The notes under the pieces are model-generated. The model worked only from the letters and a program-made list of their open reading frames with translations. It was not told where the DNA came from and searched no databases. Of a DNA stretch of 64,000 bases, positions 32,913-41,343 are shown in pieces. Source of the DNA: Pseudomonadota bacterium (GTDB lineage Bacteria > Desulfobacterota > Desulfovibrionia > Desulfovibrionales > Desulfovibrionaceae); NCBI GenBank assembly GCA_023411815.1, contig JAEYOJ010000157.1:28603-92602 (forward strand). Direction: 5' to 3'. The translations under genes and the position numbers were made by a program. Every line of letters starts with the position of its first letter. Position 1 is the first letter of the stretch.

Positions 32913-33353
32913 TTATCCGTCCGCGATCTTCTGCCGCAGCACCTCGCCAGCCACGACGATACCTTGCACCCCGGCTTTCTTGGCCTCCCGGGCCAGATCA
33001 GCCGGAGGCAGATGCCTGCTGCCGAGCACCTTGAGCAGCATGGGCAAGTTGACTCCGGTGATGACCTCGACATGCGCCGTGCCAAGCAGGGACAAGCTCA
33101 GGTTGGTTGGCGTCCCCCCGAACATGTCCGTCAAGATGAGCACGCCATTGCCGGTGTCGGTATCCTGGATGGCGGATTTGATGGTCTGGACTGTTTCTTC
33201 CACATTGGAAGTGACATCAACGGGAATGGACCGGCAGCCCTCCCGAGGGCCCAGTATGAGTTGGGCCGCCGCCAACAGGCGTTCGCCGTAATCCGTGTGC
33301 GTGACGATGATGACGCCCGTTATTTTGGGCTGATCCTTGCGTATCGATTTCAT
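32913..33353 (-). CDS. PTS mannose-family EIIA subunit
   Basis: A 146-residue protein with GVIIVTHTDYGERLLAAA near the start; His19 in VTHTDYG is the phosphorylation site of EIIA-Man. GVLILTDMFGGTPTNLSLSL is the second family signature. It would take phosphate from HPr and pass it to the EIIB next door. The gene lies 50 bases downstream of rapZ and four bases before EIIB, so all probably share one transcript. Confidence 0.92.
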   Translation of the reverse strand: MKSIRKDQPKITGVIIVTHTDYGERLLAAAQLILGPREGCRSIPVDVTSNVEETVQTIKSAIQDTDTGNGVLILTDMFGGTPTNLSLSLLGTAHVEVITGVNLPMLLKVLGSRHLPPADLAREAKKAGVQGIVVAGEVLRQKIADG

Positions 33354-33403
33354 CGCGTTTTGATTAGCGCCTCGCCCTTCCTATGTCCACAGTCAATTCA
33401 ATA

Positions 33404-34288
33404 TCAGCCTTTCTCGATATGCCGGTGCTCCAAGCTGACGGCGTAGCCTTGTTCCTTGAGGATTTTGAAAAGCGACTCGGCGGTGGCGACTGATCGATGC
33501 CGCCCTCCGGTACAGCCCAGCCCGATGGTCACCCTGAAGCGGCCCTCGCGGGCGAAGAGAGGCAGAAGGAACAAAAGGAATCTCACGAGCTTGTCCGCAA
33601 ACTGCTTCCCGCTTTCTTCCTGGAACACGTAATCGGAGACAATCTGGTCCTTGCCCGTGAGCGGACGCAGCAGAAGATCGAAATATGGATTGGGCAAAAA
33701 GCGCAAGTCGAAGAGGAGGTCGGCCTCCTTGGGTGGCCCGTACTTGAATCCGAATGAGATGATATGCACTCGCAGGCCGGAGGTTTGCTCCTCCAGATAA
33801 CTCCACTTCTCCTGCAATACGCGCCGAAGGTCGTGCACGGAGTAATGCGTGGTGTCGAGGACCAGGTCGGCTTCGGCACGCACGGGTTCCAGCAGATTTC
33901 GCTCCAACTCCAGTGCTTGCTGCAGACCGAGCTGTTCGGATTCGAGCGGGTGAGGCCGCCTTGTGGTTGCATACCGGCGCATCAGTTCCGGCAACTCAGC
34001 TTCTATAAAAATGACCTGCAGTGAGATGTCATATTGCGCCAGGTCCTGCCGGGCCTGCCCCCAGTGCCGAAGAAAGTCCTGCTGGCGGATATCCATGCCC
34101 AAGGCCAGCCCCTTGCCGGGCAAAACCTCCTGCCCTTCATACAGACCGACCAGCTTGGGCAGCATGGATGCCGGAAGGCCGTCCACGCAGAAGAAGCCCA
34201 GGTCTTCAAACACGTTCAGGGCTGTGCTCTTTCCTGCTCCGGACAACCCTGTCAGGACGAGCACGGGAATGGGAGAAGGCCTAGGCAT
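33404..34288 (-). CDS. rapZ: RNase adapter protein / nucleotide-binding protein RapZ
   Basis: A 294-residue protein with Walker A TGLSGAGKST (residues 13-22), Walker B-like FIEAELPELMRRY and the conserved C-terminal GCTGGRHRSV (about residue 268) with the SLEHRHIEKG end. In E. coli RapZ directs RNase E to the GlmZ small RNA and so controls GlmS and amino-sugar supply; in Gram-positives the homologue YvcJ has other roles. Here it sits between ptsN and EIIA, the usual sigma-54 neighbourhood. The start follows the ptsN stop by 12 bases. Confidence 0.93.
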   Translation of the reverse strand: MPRPSPIPVLVLTGLSGAGKSTALNVFEDLGFFCVDGLPASMLPKLVGLYEGQEVLPGKGLALGMDIRQQDFLRHWGQARQDLAQYDISLQVIFIEAELPELMRRYATTRRPHPLESEQLGLQQALELERNLLEPVRAEADLVLDTTHYSVHDLRRVLQEKWSYLEEQTSGLRVHIISFGFKYGPPKEADLLFDLRFLPNPYFDLLLRPLTGKDQIVSDYVFQEESGKQFADKLVRFLLFLLPLFAREGRFRVTIGLGCTGGRHRSVATAESLFKILKEQGYAVSLEHRHIEKG

Positions 34289-34300
34289 GGAGCGCCTCGA

Positions 34301-34750
34301 TCACATGGTTTTAAGCAAGGCGTGCAACTCGTCGCGCCCATCGGCCTCGAGGAAGGAGCGTCTGAATTCCTGATCTTTAAGCAGTTTCGAGATATGCGCA
34401 AGGATGCGCAGATGCATGCCCGCAGCCTGTTCAGGAGCCAGTACCAAAAAGAAAATGGTGCATGGCTTGCCGTCGAGGGCTTCGAAACGCACCCCTCGAC
34501 GGCTGCGCCCGACCACGAGAATAATCCTGTCCAGCCCCACGAGCTTGCCATGGGGAATGGCCACGCCGTCACCGATGCCGGTCGTGCCCAACTGTTCGCG
34601 TTCCAGCAGAACTTGCAACGCGCTGGCCAAGTTCAGGTCGGGAAACTCGTTCTGGAGGGGCTCCACAAGTTCCTTCAGCACATCCGGCTTGGCTGTGGCC
34701 GCCAGATCCGCAAGAACCAGATTCTTACGCAGATAATCCGCAATCAGCAT
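34301..34750 (-). CDS. ptsN: Nitrogen-PTS EIIA protein PtsN
   Basis: A 149-residue EIIA-Ntr. The phosphorylated histidine is His67 in GDGVAIPHGK, and FFLVLAPEQAAGMHLRILAH is the second family signature. PtsN links carbon, nitrogen and potassium balance and often modulates sigma-54-dependent output. It starts four bases after the hpf stop and precedes rapZ, so the order rpoN-hpf-ptsN-rapZ is kept as in most proteobacteria. Confidence 0.93.
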   Translation of the reverse strand: MLIADYLRKNLVLADLAATAKPDVLKELVEPLQNEFPDLNLASALQVLLEREQLGTTGIGDGVAIPHGKLVGLDRIILVVGRSRRGVRFEALDGKPCTIFFLVLAPEQAAGMHLRILAHISKLLKDQEFRRSFLEADGRDELHALLKTM

Positions 34751-34754
34751 GTGC

Positions 34755-35288
34755 TCATAACCCCGGATCGATGAGGCCGTAGTTGCCGTCCTTGCGCTGG
34801 TAAATCACATTGACGCGCTCGGTCTCGGCGTTGTGGAAGACCAGAAACTCATAACCCAGGCTCTCCAGTTGCATGGCAGCCTCGTCCACGTCCATGGGCT
34901 TGGGGATATAGGTGTCGGACTCGATGATGGTGCGCTCCTTGCGGCCGCCGGCCTGCGCATAGCTGAACACGTCCAGGCGAACCGAGGTCTGCCCGGCCTT
35001 CTTGTGCAGGGCTTTCTTGTCGCTGTTCTTTTTGACTTGCGCAACGAGCTTGTCCAGGACCATATCGATTGTGGCGTACATGTCCTGGGACTCTTCGGTG
35101 GCCGACAAATGCAAGCTGCCGCCGGAAAGCACCACTTCGGCCATGTGCCGGTGCTTCTCGACACTCATGTTGACCTGCAGCTCGGCATTGTCCAGTCCAT
35201 GTTTGGAGAGCTTGCCAAACCGGTTTCGCGCGTAATTCTTGAGGTGCTCGGAAGGCTCGAAGTTCTTGAACGTGAAATGGATGTTCAT
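34755..35288 (-). CDS. hpf: Ribosome hibernation promoting factor, long form
   Basis: A 177-residue protein: an N-terminal S30AE/YfiA domain (MNIHFTFKNFEPSEHLKNYA to about residue 100) and a C-terminal dimerisation domain with KPMDVDEAAMQLESLGYEFL and VIYQRKDGNYGLIDPG. The long form drives 100S ribosome dimers in stationary phase. AAAGGAG precedes the ATG. It lies 30 bases after rpoN. Confidence 0.93.
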   Translation of the reverse strand: MNIHFTFKNFEPSEHLKNYARNRFGKLSKHGLDNAELQVNMSVEKHRHMAEVVLSGGSLHLSATEESQDMYATIDMVLDKLVAQVKKNSDKKALHKKAGQTSVRLDVFSYAQAGGRKERTIIESDTYIPKPMDVDEAAMQLESLGYEFLVFHNAETERVNVIYQRKDGNYGLIDPGL

Positions 35289-35318
35289 GCCTGCTCCTTT
35301 TGCGCGGGTTGGCGAGAA

Positions 35319-36764
35319 TCAGAAGATTTGCTTGCGCTTCGAAGAGGAGTCTATGCCCAAGGCCGAACGGTACTTGGCCACTGTCCTGCGGGCAATGTTC
35401 ACCTGGAGCTTTTCCTTGAGGATTTCGGCGATGCGCTCGTCGCTCAGAGGCCTTTTGGCGCTTTCATCGGAAATGAGCTGCTTGATAAGCGCCTTGACAC
35501 TTTCTGAGCCCACTTGGCTGCCGTCGTCAAGATCCAAGGCGCTGTTGAAGAAGAACTTCAACTCGAAAACACCGTGCGGCGTAGCGACATACTTGTTGGT
35601 CGTGATGCGGCTAACCGTTGACTCATGCATGCTGATGTCATCGGCTACATCCTTGAGAATCAGGGGCTTCAGGTGGGTAACCCCCTCCTCGAAGAAATCG
35701 CGCTGGAAGCGCAGGATGCTGTCGAGGACCTTATAGAGAGTACGCTGACGCTGATACAGACTCTTCATGAGCCAGACGGCCGAGCGCATCTTCTCCTGCA
35801 TATACTCCTTGTCCGAGGAGCTGCATCCCTGCAGACTGTCCATATACATGGAATTGAGCTGCAGCTTGGGCATGCCCTCCTCGTTGAGCATGATCACGAA
35901 TTCATCGTTGAACTTATATACATAGGCGTCCGGGCTGACGTAATACGGCTCCGTCGAGGAGTAGCTGGCCCCCGGCAGGGGTTCCAGTGTTTGTAGAACC
36001 TCGAGGTATTCCTTTAGCTGTTCGAGAGTGATCTTGAATTTGCGGGCTAGCGGCTTGTAGCGGCGTTTCTCGAGGTCTTCCAGATGCTCCGATACCAACG
36101 TTCGCAGAATGGGGTCATCGTGCTCGTAGACATCGAGCTGTACCAGCAGGCATTCCTGGGGAGTCCTTGCCGCGACGCCTACAGGGTCGAACCGCTGGAT
36201 GCGCCGCAAGACCACCTCTACCTCTTCCGGCGTTGAGTGTGCCAGGGCCGCGATCTCCTCGGCCGTGGACTGCAGATAGCCAGCCGGACTCAGGCAGCCG
36301 ATAATGGCCTCGCTGATCTCCTTTTGCTTCTCGCTGAAATCGGATAGCCGCACCTGCCAGAACAGATGCCCCTCCAAGGAAGGCTTCGAGGAAAGGCGAG
36401 CTTCGAAACTGACTCCATCCTCGGGGATTTCGGACTCGCGCATCTGCATCTGCTTGCCCGAGCTGGAAAATTCCCCGAGGTAATCCTCCCAGTCCGCATT
36501 GCGGGTCAGTTCGCGCTGCAGGACCGCATCCCGATCGCCGAGGGCTTCCTGAACAGGCTCATCGCGTACATCCTTGGCCTGGATATCGGTATCCAGTTCG
36601 CCGGCCAAGCCTTCCTCGAGCAGCGGGTTCTCCATGAGTTCCTGCTGCACAGTGTCCAACAGCTCGAGCCGGGAAAGCTGAAGCAGCTTGATCGCCTGCT
36701 GCAACTGGGGTGTCATTACCAGCTGCTGCGAAAGCTTGAGTTGTTGACGTAGTTCTAGACCCAT
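35319..36764 (-). CDS. rpoN: RNA polymerase sigma-54 factor RpoN
   Basis: A 481-residue sigma factor. Region I is glutamine-rich (LRQQLKLSQQLVMTPQLQQA, residues 4-23), followed by an acidic region II, the core-binding and HTH domain (about 300-400) and the RpoN box ARRTVAKYRSALGI (about 457-470) that reads the -24 element. It needs enhancer-binding ATPases to open promoters. It is downstream of lptB with a 207-base gap and upstream of hpf, ptsN and rapZ. Confidence 0.96.
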   Translation of the reverse strand: MGLELRQQLKLSQQLVMTPQLQQAIKLLQLSRLELLDTVQQELMENPLLEEGLAGELDTDIQAKDVRDEPVQEALGDRDAVLQRELTRNADWEDYLGEFSSSGKQMQMRESEIPEDGVSFEARLSSKPSLEGHLFWQVRLSDFSEKQKEISEAIIGCLSPAGYLQSTAEEIAALAHSTPEEVEVVLRRIQRFDPVGVAARTPQECLLVQLDVYEHDDPILRTLVSEHLEDLEKRRYKPLARKFKITLEQLKEYLEVLQTLEPLPGASYSSTEPYYVSPDAYVYKFNDEFVIMLNEEGMPKLQLNSMYMDSLQGCSSSDKEYMQEKMRSAVWLMKSLYQRQRTLYKVLDSILRFQRDFFEEGVTHLKPLILKDVADDISMHESTVSRITTNKYVATPHGVFELKFFFNSALDLDDGSQVGSESVKALIKQLISDESAKRPLSDERIAEILKEKLQVNIARRTVAKYRSALGIDSSSKRKQIF

Positions 36765-36971
36765 AATCTCCCGATGGCATTCACAATGGATTCGTTGCCG
36801 CGATGGCAGAAAAGTGACGCTTCCCCATATGAATCATAGCCGGCTTGGGCCGACATCAAAGGAAAGCGCATCCGCAGTTTCAACGGCAGCCGTGGGTGTA
36901 TTCATGCCATACTTGACGCTTGCATGCAACCATTGCGCCAGAGCGGGGGAAGCATTGCAGGTCAAGGTTTC

Positions 36972-37724
36972 CTAGACATCTCTCCCCTGCAAGCGAAAGC
37001 CCTGGCCCAGGTAGACCTGCTGCGCCTTCGGATCCGCGACTATCTGCTCGGGTGAACCCTCCAAGATGATGCTGCCCTGATAGGCTAGGTAAGCCCGATC
37101 GCAAATGGACAAGGTCTCGCGCACGTTGTGGTCGGAAATAAGCACTCCGATGTTTTTTTCCTTGAGCCCTTTGATGATGTCCTGGATATCTAGCACTGCC
37201 AGGGGGTCTACTCCGGCAAAGGGCTCATCGAGAAAAACGAAGCGGGGGCGGCGTATGAGGGCGCGGGCAATCTCAAGCCGCCGACGTTCGCCGCCAGAAA
37301 GGCTGGAGGCTTTCTGGCCAGAAAGGCGCGTGATGCCCAGTTCATTCAGCAGTTCCTCGGCCCTTGCGGCACGCTCCCGGCGCGAAAGGCCCGTATGCTC
37401 CAGGATGATGTCCATATTCTGCCGCACGGTAAGCTTCTTAAAAACCGAACTCTCCTGCGGCAGATAGCTGATGCCCAGTCGAGCTCGTTCGTGCAGCGGC
37501 AGCATCGTTATTTCACGATGGTCGAGGAATACCGTGCCGTCGGTTGGTTTGACGACACCCGCCAGCATATAAAACGTTGTCGTCTTGCCGGCGCCGTTGG
37601 GGCCCAGAATGCCTACGACTTCACCCTGGGTGATTTCCAGGCTCACGCCGGATACGACATCGCGCTTTCCGTAGCGCTTCTTGAGCCCCGTGGCCCCTAA
37701 TCGAGAAATCTCGTTCTGGCTCAT
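36972..37724 (-). CDS. lptB: LPS export ABC transporter ATPase LptB
   Basis: A 250-residue ATPase with Walker A GILGPNGAGKTT, signature LSGGERRRLEIARAL, Walker B FVFLDEPFAGVD and H-loop SDHN. GVDPLAVLDIQDIIKGLK is typical of LptB. It powers LPS extraction by LptFG from the inner membrane. It overlaps lptA by four bases. The C-terminal tail (AQQVYLGQGFRL) also matches the family. Confidence 0.95.
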   Translation of the reverse strand: MSQNEISRLGATGLKKRYGKRDVVSGVSLEITQGEVVGILGPNGAGKTTTFYMLAGVVKPTDGTVFLDHREITMLPLHERARLGISYLPQESSVFKKLTVRQNMDIILEHTGLSRRERAARAEELLNELGITRLSGQKASSLSGGERRRLEIARALIRRPRFVFLDEPFAGVDPLAVLDIQDIIKGLKEKNIGVLISDHNVRETLSICDRAYLAYQGSIILEGSPEQIVADPKAQQVYLGQGFRLQGRDV

Positions 37725-38269
37725 TTCCTCTGGGTCCCCTTTTCGGGGGTCACGAAAATCATCTCCACCGGGCGTTTGGAGTTACCGATGACCTCGCTGC
37801 GGTTCTGGTCGAGATAGACCCTTATTTCCTTGCCCTGGAGGGTGTTGTCACCCTCCTTGAGGACAGGGTCGCCCTCCAGGATGATCATGCCTTTCTCGGC
37901 CAGGTAGGTCGCCTTGCGGCATCGGCCCTCGCTCTGGCCACGGCGCATGCGCACATTTCCTGTAGCTACAATGCTCTTGATGCGCGAAGCGCCCTCGGAT
38001 GTTGCGAAAGCCATGTCCGGCGCACCTGCGCCCTTGCCGTCAGTGTTCGGCCGGAGATCGATCTCGATGCGGTCAGCCCACAATTCCATGTCTTGCCTGA
38101 CGACGTGCACGTTGCCTTCGAAGACGGCCCGGTTGCCTTCCTGAGAGTATGTCAGGCGGTCCGCCGTCACCTTGGTGGGAACAAGAGTCTCCTCAGCGGC
38201 CTGAACCGTGATCGGCATTGCCCACGCCAAGGCGCAAAGCATGACTAGTGCAAGCAATTTATGGTGCAT
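37721..38269 (-). CDS. lptA: LPS transport periplasmic protein LptA
   Basis: About 182 residues from ATG 38269: signal peptide MHHKLLALVMLCALAWAM...VQA, then the OstA-type beta-jellyroll (VTADRLTYSQEGNRAVFEGN, GNVRMRRGQ, EGDPVLKEGDNTLQGKEI). It forms the bridge that carries LPS across the periplasm. A longer frame to 38350 exists inside lptC but would place residues before the signal peptide. It overlaps lptC by 11 bases. Confidence 0.92.
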   Translation of the reverse strand: MHHKLLALVMLCALAWAMPITVQAAEETLVPTKVTADRLTYSQEGNRAVFEGNVHVVRQDMELWADRIEIDLRPNTDGKGAGAPDMAFATSEGASRIKSIVATGNVRMRRGQSEGRCRKATYLAEKGMIILEGDPVLKEGDNTLQGKEIRVYLDQNRSEVIGNSKRPVEMIFVTPEKGTQRK

Positions 38270-38846
38270 TGGTCCTCGAGGGATCAGAAAAGATCTTTCC
38301 AGTGCCGGATTCGACAACCACCCCACCCTCCGCCACAAAGACACGCTCATTCAGGTCGAAATGCATGACCGGCGCCGTGAGCCTGACTCCTTCCTGCTCA
38401 ACGAGCACTTCGCCGGTGGCCGTCAACAGACCTTGGCCATCATACATTATTTCCTTGGCCTCAAGCGAGACTTTTTCATATAAAGCCGTCACCTCTGGCC
38501 AGAAGTGGACCTCACTGCTCTCCTGCTGCACGGACCCCTGGGGAGCCCGAACACGCAACATGCTGCCTTTGGGCTGAGTAAAGTATTCTATATCGGGGGT
38601 CTGGACGAGCACGAGTCCCTTCTCCTGATCGTAGCTCGCGCTTTCGGCGTGCAATCGCCAGATGAGCTTGCCTTCGCTCCCGTGGACCAGTTCGATACCT
38701 TTGGCGGCCATGTCTATTTCTACATCACTGGCAAAGTCGCTCAGATCAGGCATGAGCCCTGCCCGTTCAGTGAGCTTCACCAGGGTGAAGCCGATGAGGG
38801 CGAGCAGGGACAATACAAGGGAAAACACGGCCAACCGCCTGAGCAC
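38259..38846 (-). CDS. lptC: LPS export protein LptC
   Basis: A 195-residue protein with one N-terminal membrane anchor (VFSLVLSLLALIGFTLV) and a periplasmic jellyroll (YFTQPKGSMLRVRAPQG, YDGQGLLTATGEVLV). It starts at GTG directly after the kdsC TAA, which implies coupled translation. LptC receives LPS from LptFG and hands it to LptA. Confidence 0.9.
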   Translation of the reverse strand: MLRRLAVFSLVLSLLALIGFTLVKLTERAGLMPDLSDFASDVEIDMAAKGIELVHGSEGKLIWRLHAESASYDQEKGLVLVQTPDIEYFTQPKGSMLRVRAPQGSVQQESSEVHFWPEVTALYEKVSLEAKEIMYDGQGLLTATGEVLVEQEGVRLTAPVMHFDLNERVFVAEGGVVVESGTGKIFSDPSRTNAP

Positions 38847-39368
38847 TTAGCCGCTCCAATGCCGGTAGGCTTGCTCGTACGTACCCTGCGCCTTGAGGAT
38901 CATCAGAACGGCCTCGCGTACGGCTCCGCGGCCTCCATGCGCCGTGGCGACCCAGGCCGCCAACGCCTTGATTTCGGGCTGGGCATTGGGCACCGCCAGA
39001 GGCAAACCTACACGAGCCATTGGCGCCGCGTCCACCCAGTCGTCGCCCATGTAGGCGATCTCGTCGTACCCGATGCCCAACTCTTCGCACAAAGTGTCCA
39101 GAATGGGCAGCTTCTGCACATGTCCGGCGAAGTAATGCTTGATGCCGAGTTCCTTGACCCTGCGTGCGACGCCTGCGTGGTCAAGACCGCTTATGACCGC
39201 GAACTCCAAGCCCACCTGCTGACCGGCCTTGATGCCGAGGCCGTCCTGGACGTCAAAACGCTTGGTGATGCGGCCGTCCTCGTCATATGCAAGTCCGCCG
39301 TCGGTCAGGACTCCGTCGCAGTCCATGACCAGCAGCTTTACCCTGCGTGCGCGTTCTTCGACTGTCAT
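38847..39368 (-). CDS. kdsC: KDO-8-phosphate phosphatase KdsC
   Basis: A 173-residue HAD-family phosphatase. LLVMDCDGVLTDGGL holds the nucleophile Asp and the DxD pair; ISGLDHAGVARRVKELGIKHY and MGDDWVDAAPMARVGLPLAV are the other HAD motifs. It removes phosphate from KDO-8-phosphate on the way to the inner core of LPS. Lying between pyrG and lptC, it joins CTP supply, KDO synthesis and LPS export; KDO is activated with CTP, so the order makes metabolic sense. Confidence 0.93.
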   Translation of the reverse strand: MTVEERARRVKLLVMDCDGVLTDGGLAYDEDGRITKRFDVQDGLGIKAGQQVGLEFAVISGLDHAGVARRVKELGIKHYFAGHVQKLPILDTLCEELGIGYDEIAYMGDDWVDAAPMARVGLPLAVPNAQPEIKALAAWVATAHGGRGAVREAVLMILKAQGTYEQAYRHWSG

Positions 39369-39407
39369 ACCCGCTCGCTTTTGACGGACCCGTCTTGATC
39401 TCTCGTC

Positions 39408-41048
39408 CTACTTGGACGCTTCCTTGCTGACCTTGGCGGCCTTGATGAAGTCCCGAAACAGCGGATGCGGCCGCATGGGATTGGACTTGAACTCCGGATG
39501 GAATTGACAGCCCAGGAACCAGGGATGGTCCTGGCGCTCGACGATCTCCGCCAGCTCGCCGTTCGGCGACACGCCGCTGAAGATGTAGCCATGCTCTTCG
39601 AACTGCTTGAAGTAGGCCTTGTTGAACTCGTAGCGATGACGGTGGCGCTCGGTAATGGCTGTTTCCTGATAGGCCTCGAAAGCCTTGGTCTCGGGCTTGA
39701 TCTCACAGGGGTAGCCGCCCAGGCGCATGGTGCCGCCCTTGGCGCTGTCCTTTCCACGCTTCTGTACGCACTTGCTGCGGAAATCGTACCACTCGGTCAT
39801 AAGATAAATGACCGGATGGGGAGTAGTCAGGTCGAACTCCTCGGAGTTGGCCTTGTCCAGGCCGATGACATTGCGGGCGCCCTCGATGACCGCGCACTGC
39901 ATGCCAAGACAGATGCCGAAAAACGGCACCTTGTTCTCGCGGGCGTAGCGGATGGCCTCGATCTTGCCTTCCACGCCGCGCGAGCCGAAGCCGCCGGGCA
40001 CGAGGATGCCGTCAAGATTCTTGAGCATGTCCGCGACGTTCTTAGGCTTGACTTCTTCGGAGTTGACATAGACGAGATCCACGGCCACGTCGTTGGCCAC
40101 GCCACCGTGAATGAGCGCCTCGTGCAGGCTCTTGTAGGCCTCCCTGAGATCCACATACTTGCCGACGATGCCGATGGTCACCCGGCCCTGAGGGTTCTTG
40201 AGCTTATAGACCAGAGTCTTCCACTGCTCCAGAGCCGCGTTTTTGGCCGGCAGACGCAGCATGATGGCGATCTTCTGATCCACGCCCTCGTTGTAGTACT
40301 CAAGCGGAACCTCATAGATGCTCTGCACGTCCCTGGCCGAGAAAACAGCGTCCTTGTCCACGTTGCAGAACAGGGCGATCTTGTCCTTGATATCCCTGCT
40401 GAGCTCCACTTCCGAGCGGCACAGGATGATGTCGGGCTGGATGCCGATGGAGCGCAGCTCCTTCACGCTGTGCTGCGTGGGCTTGGTCTTCAGCTCTCCC
40501 GCGGCCCGCATGAAGGGCACGAGGGTCAAATGAATGTAGAGCACGTTGTCCTTGCCCAATTCGCCACGCAGTTGGCGAATGGCCTCCAGGAAAGGCTGGC
40601 CCTCGATGTCGCCCACCGTGCCGCCGATCTCCACGATGACCACGTCCTCGTTGGTGGCTACGCCGGTGATGCAGCGCTTGATTTCGTCGGTGATGTGCGG
40701 AATGACCTGCACCGTGCCGCCCAGGTAGTCGCCGCGACGCTCCTTGGTGATGACCGAGTTATAGATGCTTCCGGACGTGAAGTTGTTGCGCTGGGTCATG
40801 TAGGCGTCCAGGTAGCGCTCGTAATGCCCCAGATCCAGGTCGGTCTCGGCGCCGTCCTCGGTCACGTACACCTCTCCGTGCTGAAACGGATTCATGGTGC
40901 CGGGGTCCACGTTGATGTAGGGGTCGAGCTTCTGGATGGTTACCTTGAGCCCTCGGGCCTTGAGCAGCACGCCTATGGAGGCTGCCGCCAATCCCTTGCC
41001 CAGGGAAGAGAGAACACCGCCGGTGATGAATATGAACTTGGTCTGCAT
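39408..41048 (-). CDS. pyrG: CTP synthase PyrG
   Basis: About 546 residues. The synthetase domain starts QTKFIFITGGVLSSLGKGLA with the P-loop-like ATP site and the UTP/CTP-binding GTVGDIEG. The class I glutaminase has FGICLGMQCAVIE (nucleophilic Cys), with a distal HPE-type end in QFHPEFKS. It makes CTP from UTP, ATP and glutamine. ATG 41048 is preferred because family members start directly with xTKFIF; ATG 41054 is also possible after AAGGA. Its 240-base leader carries a promoter and a terminator-like hairpin (separate entries). Confidence 0.96.
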   Translation of the reverse strand: MQTKFIFITGGVLSSLGKGLAAASIGVLLKARGLKVTIQKLDPYINVDPGTMNPFQHGEVYVTEDGAETDLDLGHYERYLDAYMTQRNNFTSGSIYNSVITKERRGDYLGGTVQVIPHITDEIKRCITGVATNEDVVIVEIGGTVGDIEGQPFLEAIRQLRGELGKDNVLYIHLTLVPFMRAAGELKTKPTQHSVKELRSIGIQPDIILCRSEVELSRDIKDKIALFCNVDKDAVFSARDVQSIYEVPLEYYNEGVDQKIAIMLRLPAKNAALEQWKTLVYKLKNPQGRVTIGIVGKYVDLREAYKSLHEALIHGGVANDVAVDLVYVNSEEVKPKNVADMLKNLDGILVPGGFGSRGVEGKIEAIRYARENKVPFFGICLGMQCAVIEGARNVIGLDKANSEEFDLTTPHPVIYLMTEWYDFRSKCVQKRGKDSAKGGTMRLGGYPCEIKPETKAFEAYQETAITERHRHRYEFNKAYFKQFEEHGYIFSGVSPNGELAEIVERQDHPWFLGCQFHPEFKSNPMRPHPLFRDFIKAAKVSKEASK

Positions 41049-41141
41049 GGTCATCCCATCCTTACTCTTCTGATAAGCAAGACACTCGATATGTGTTTCT
41101 TAGCGCCAACTGTGAGTGAAGCTCCACGGCTTCCCGCACAC

Positions 41142-41194
41142 AAAAAAAGAGGCGGCCGCAAGGAACCGGACACCTGGGGTCTCTTACCGGCCGC
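41142..41194 (-). terminator. Terminator-like hairpin in the pyrG leader (candidate attenuator)
   Basis: Read leftwards, GCGGCCG (41194-41188) pairs with CGGCCGC (41158-41152). An inner imperfect stem is formed by AAGAGACC and GGTTCCTT. CTC and seven T (41148-41142) follow. It lies about 94 bases before pyrG and about 90 bases after the predicted transcript start, with no gene upstream on this strand, so it is best explained as an attenuator. Confidence 0.65.
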
Positions 41195-41247
41195 TATGAC
41201 GAAGCATCGGCTTCGCTCGAAAGCCTGGGGAGATTCAGGGCCTTGAG

Positions 41248-41276
41248 TTGACGCAGCCACCGGCTCTCCTTATCTT
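41248..41276 (+). promoter_or_regulatory. Sigma-70-type promoter of purQ
   Basis: TTGACG (41248-41253), a 17-base spacer and TATCTT (41271-41276), reading rightwards, about 68 bases before the purQ GTG. It points at the pyrG promoter, so the two transcripts start within a few bases of one another and run through each other's promoter. Confidence 0.6.
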
Positions 41277-41285
41277 CGCTGAGCC

Positions 41286-41320
41286 CCGCACAAGCTAGTC
41301 AGGCGGGAACCCACTGTCAA
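41286..41320 (-). promoter_or_regulatory. Sigma-70-type promoter of pyrG with GGGCTC start
   Basis: TTGACA (41320-41315, perfect), a 17-base spacer and TAGCTT (41297-41292) read leftwards. Six bases on, the transcript would start GGGCUC at 41286. The same initial sequence is known from Bacillus subtilis pyrG, where low CTP causes repeated G addition. Confidence 0.65.
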
Positions 41321-41343
41321 GAAACCAATGTGGAGGTCGCACG

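Noticed and set aside
39465..41246. 593-codon open frame on the plus strand
   Set aside because: Antisense to pyrG, which has complete catalytic motifs. The frame has no ribosome site and no recognisable domain.
41142..41286. pyrG leader considered as 6S or SRP RNA
   Set aside because: No SRP GGAAG tetraloop region or long 6S-like central bubble is visible; attenuation fits better.
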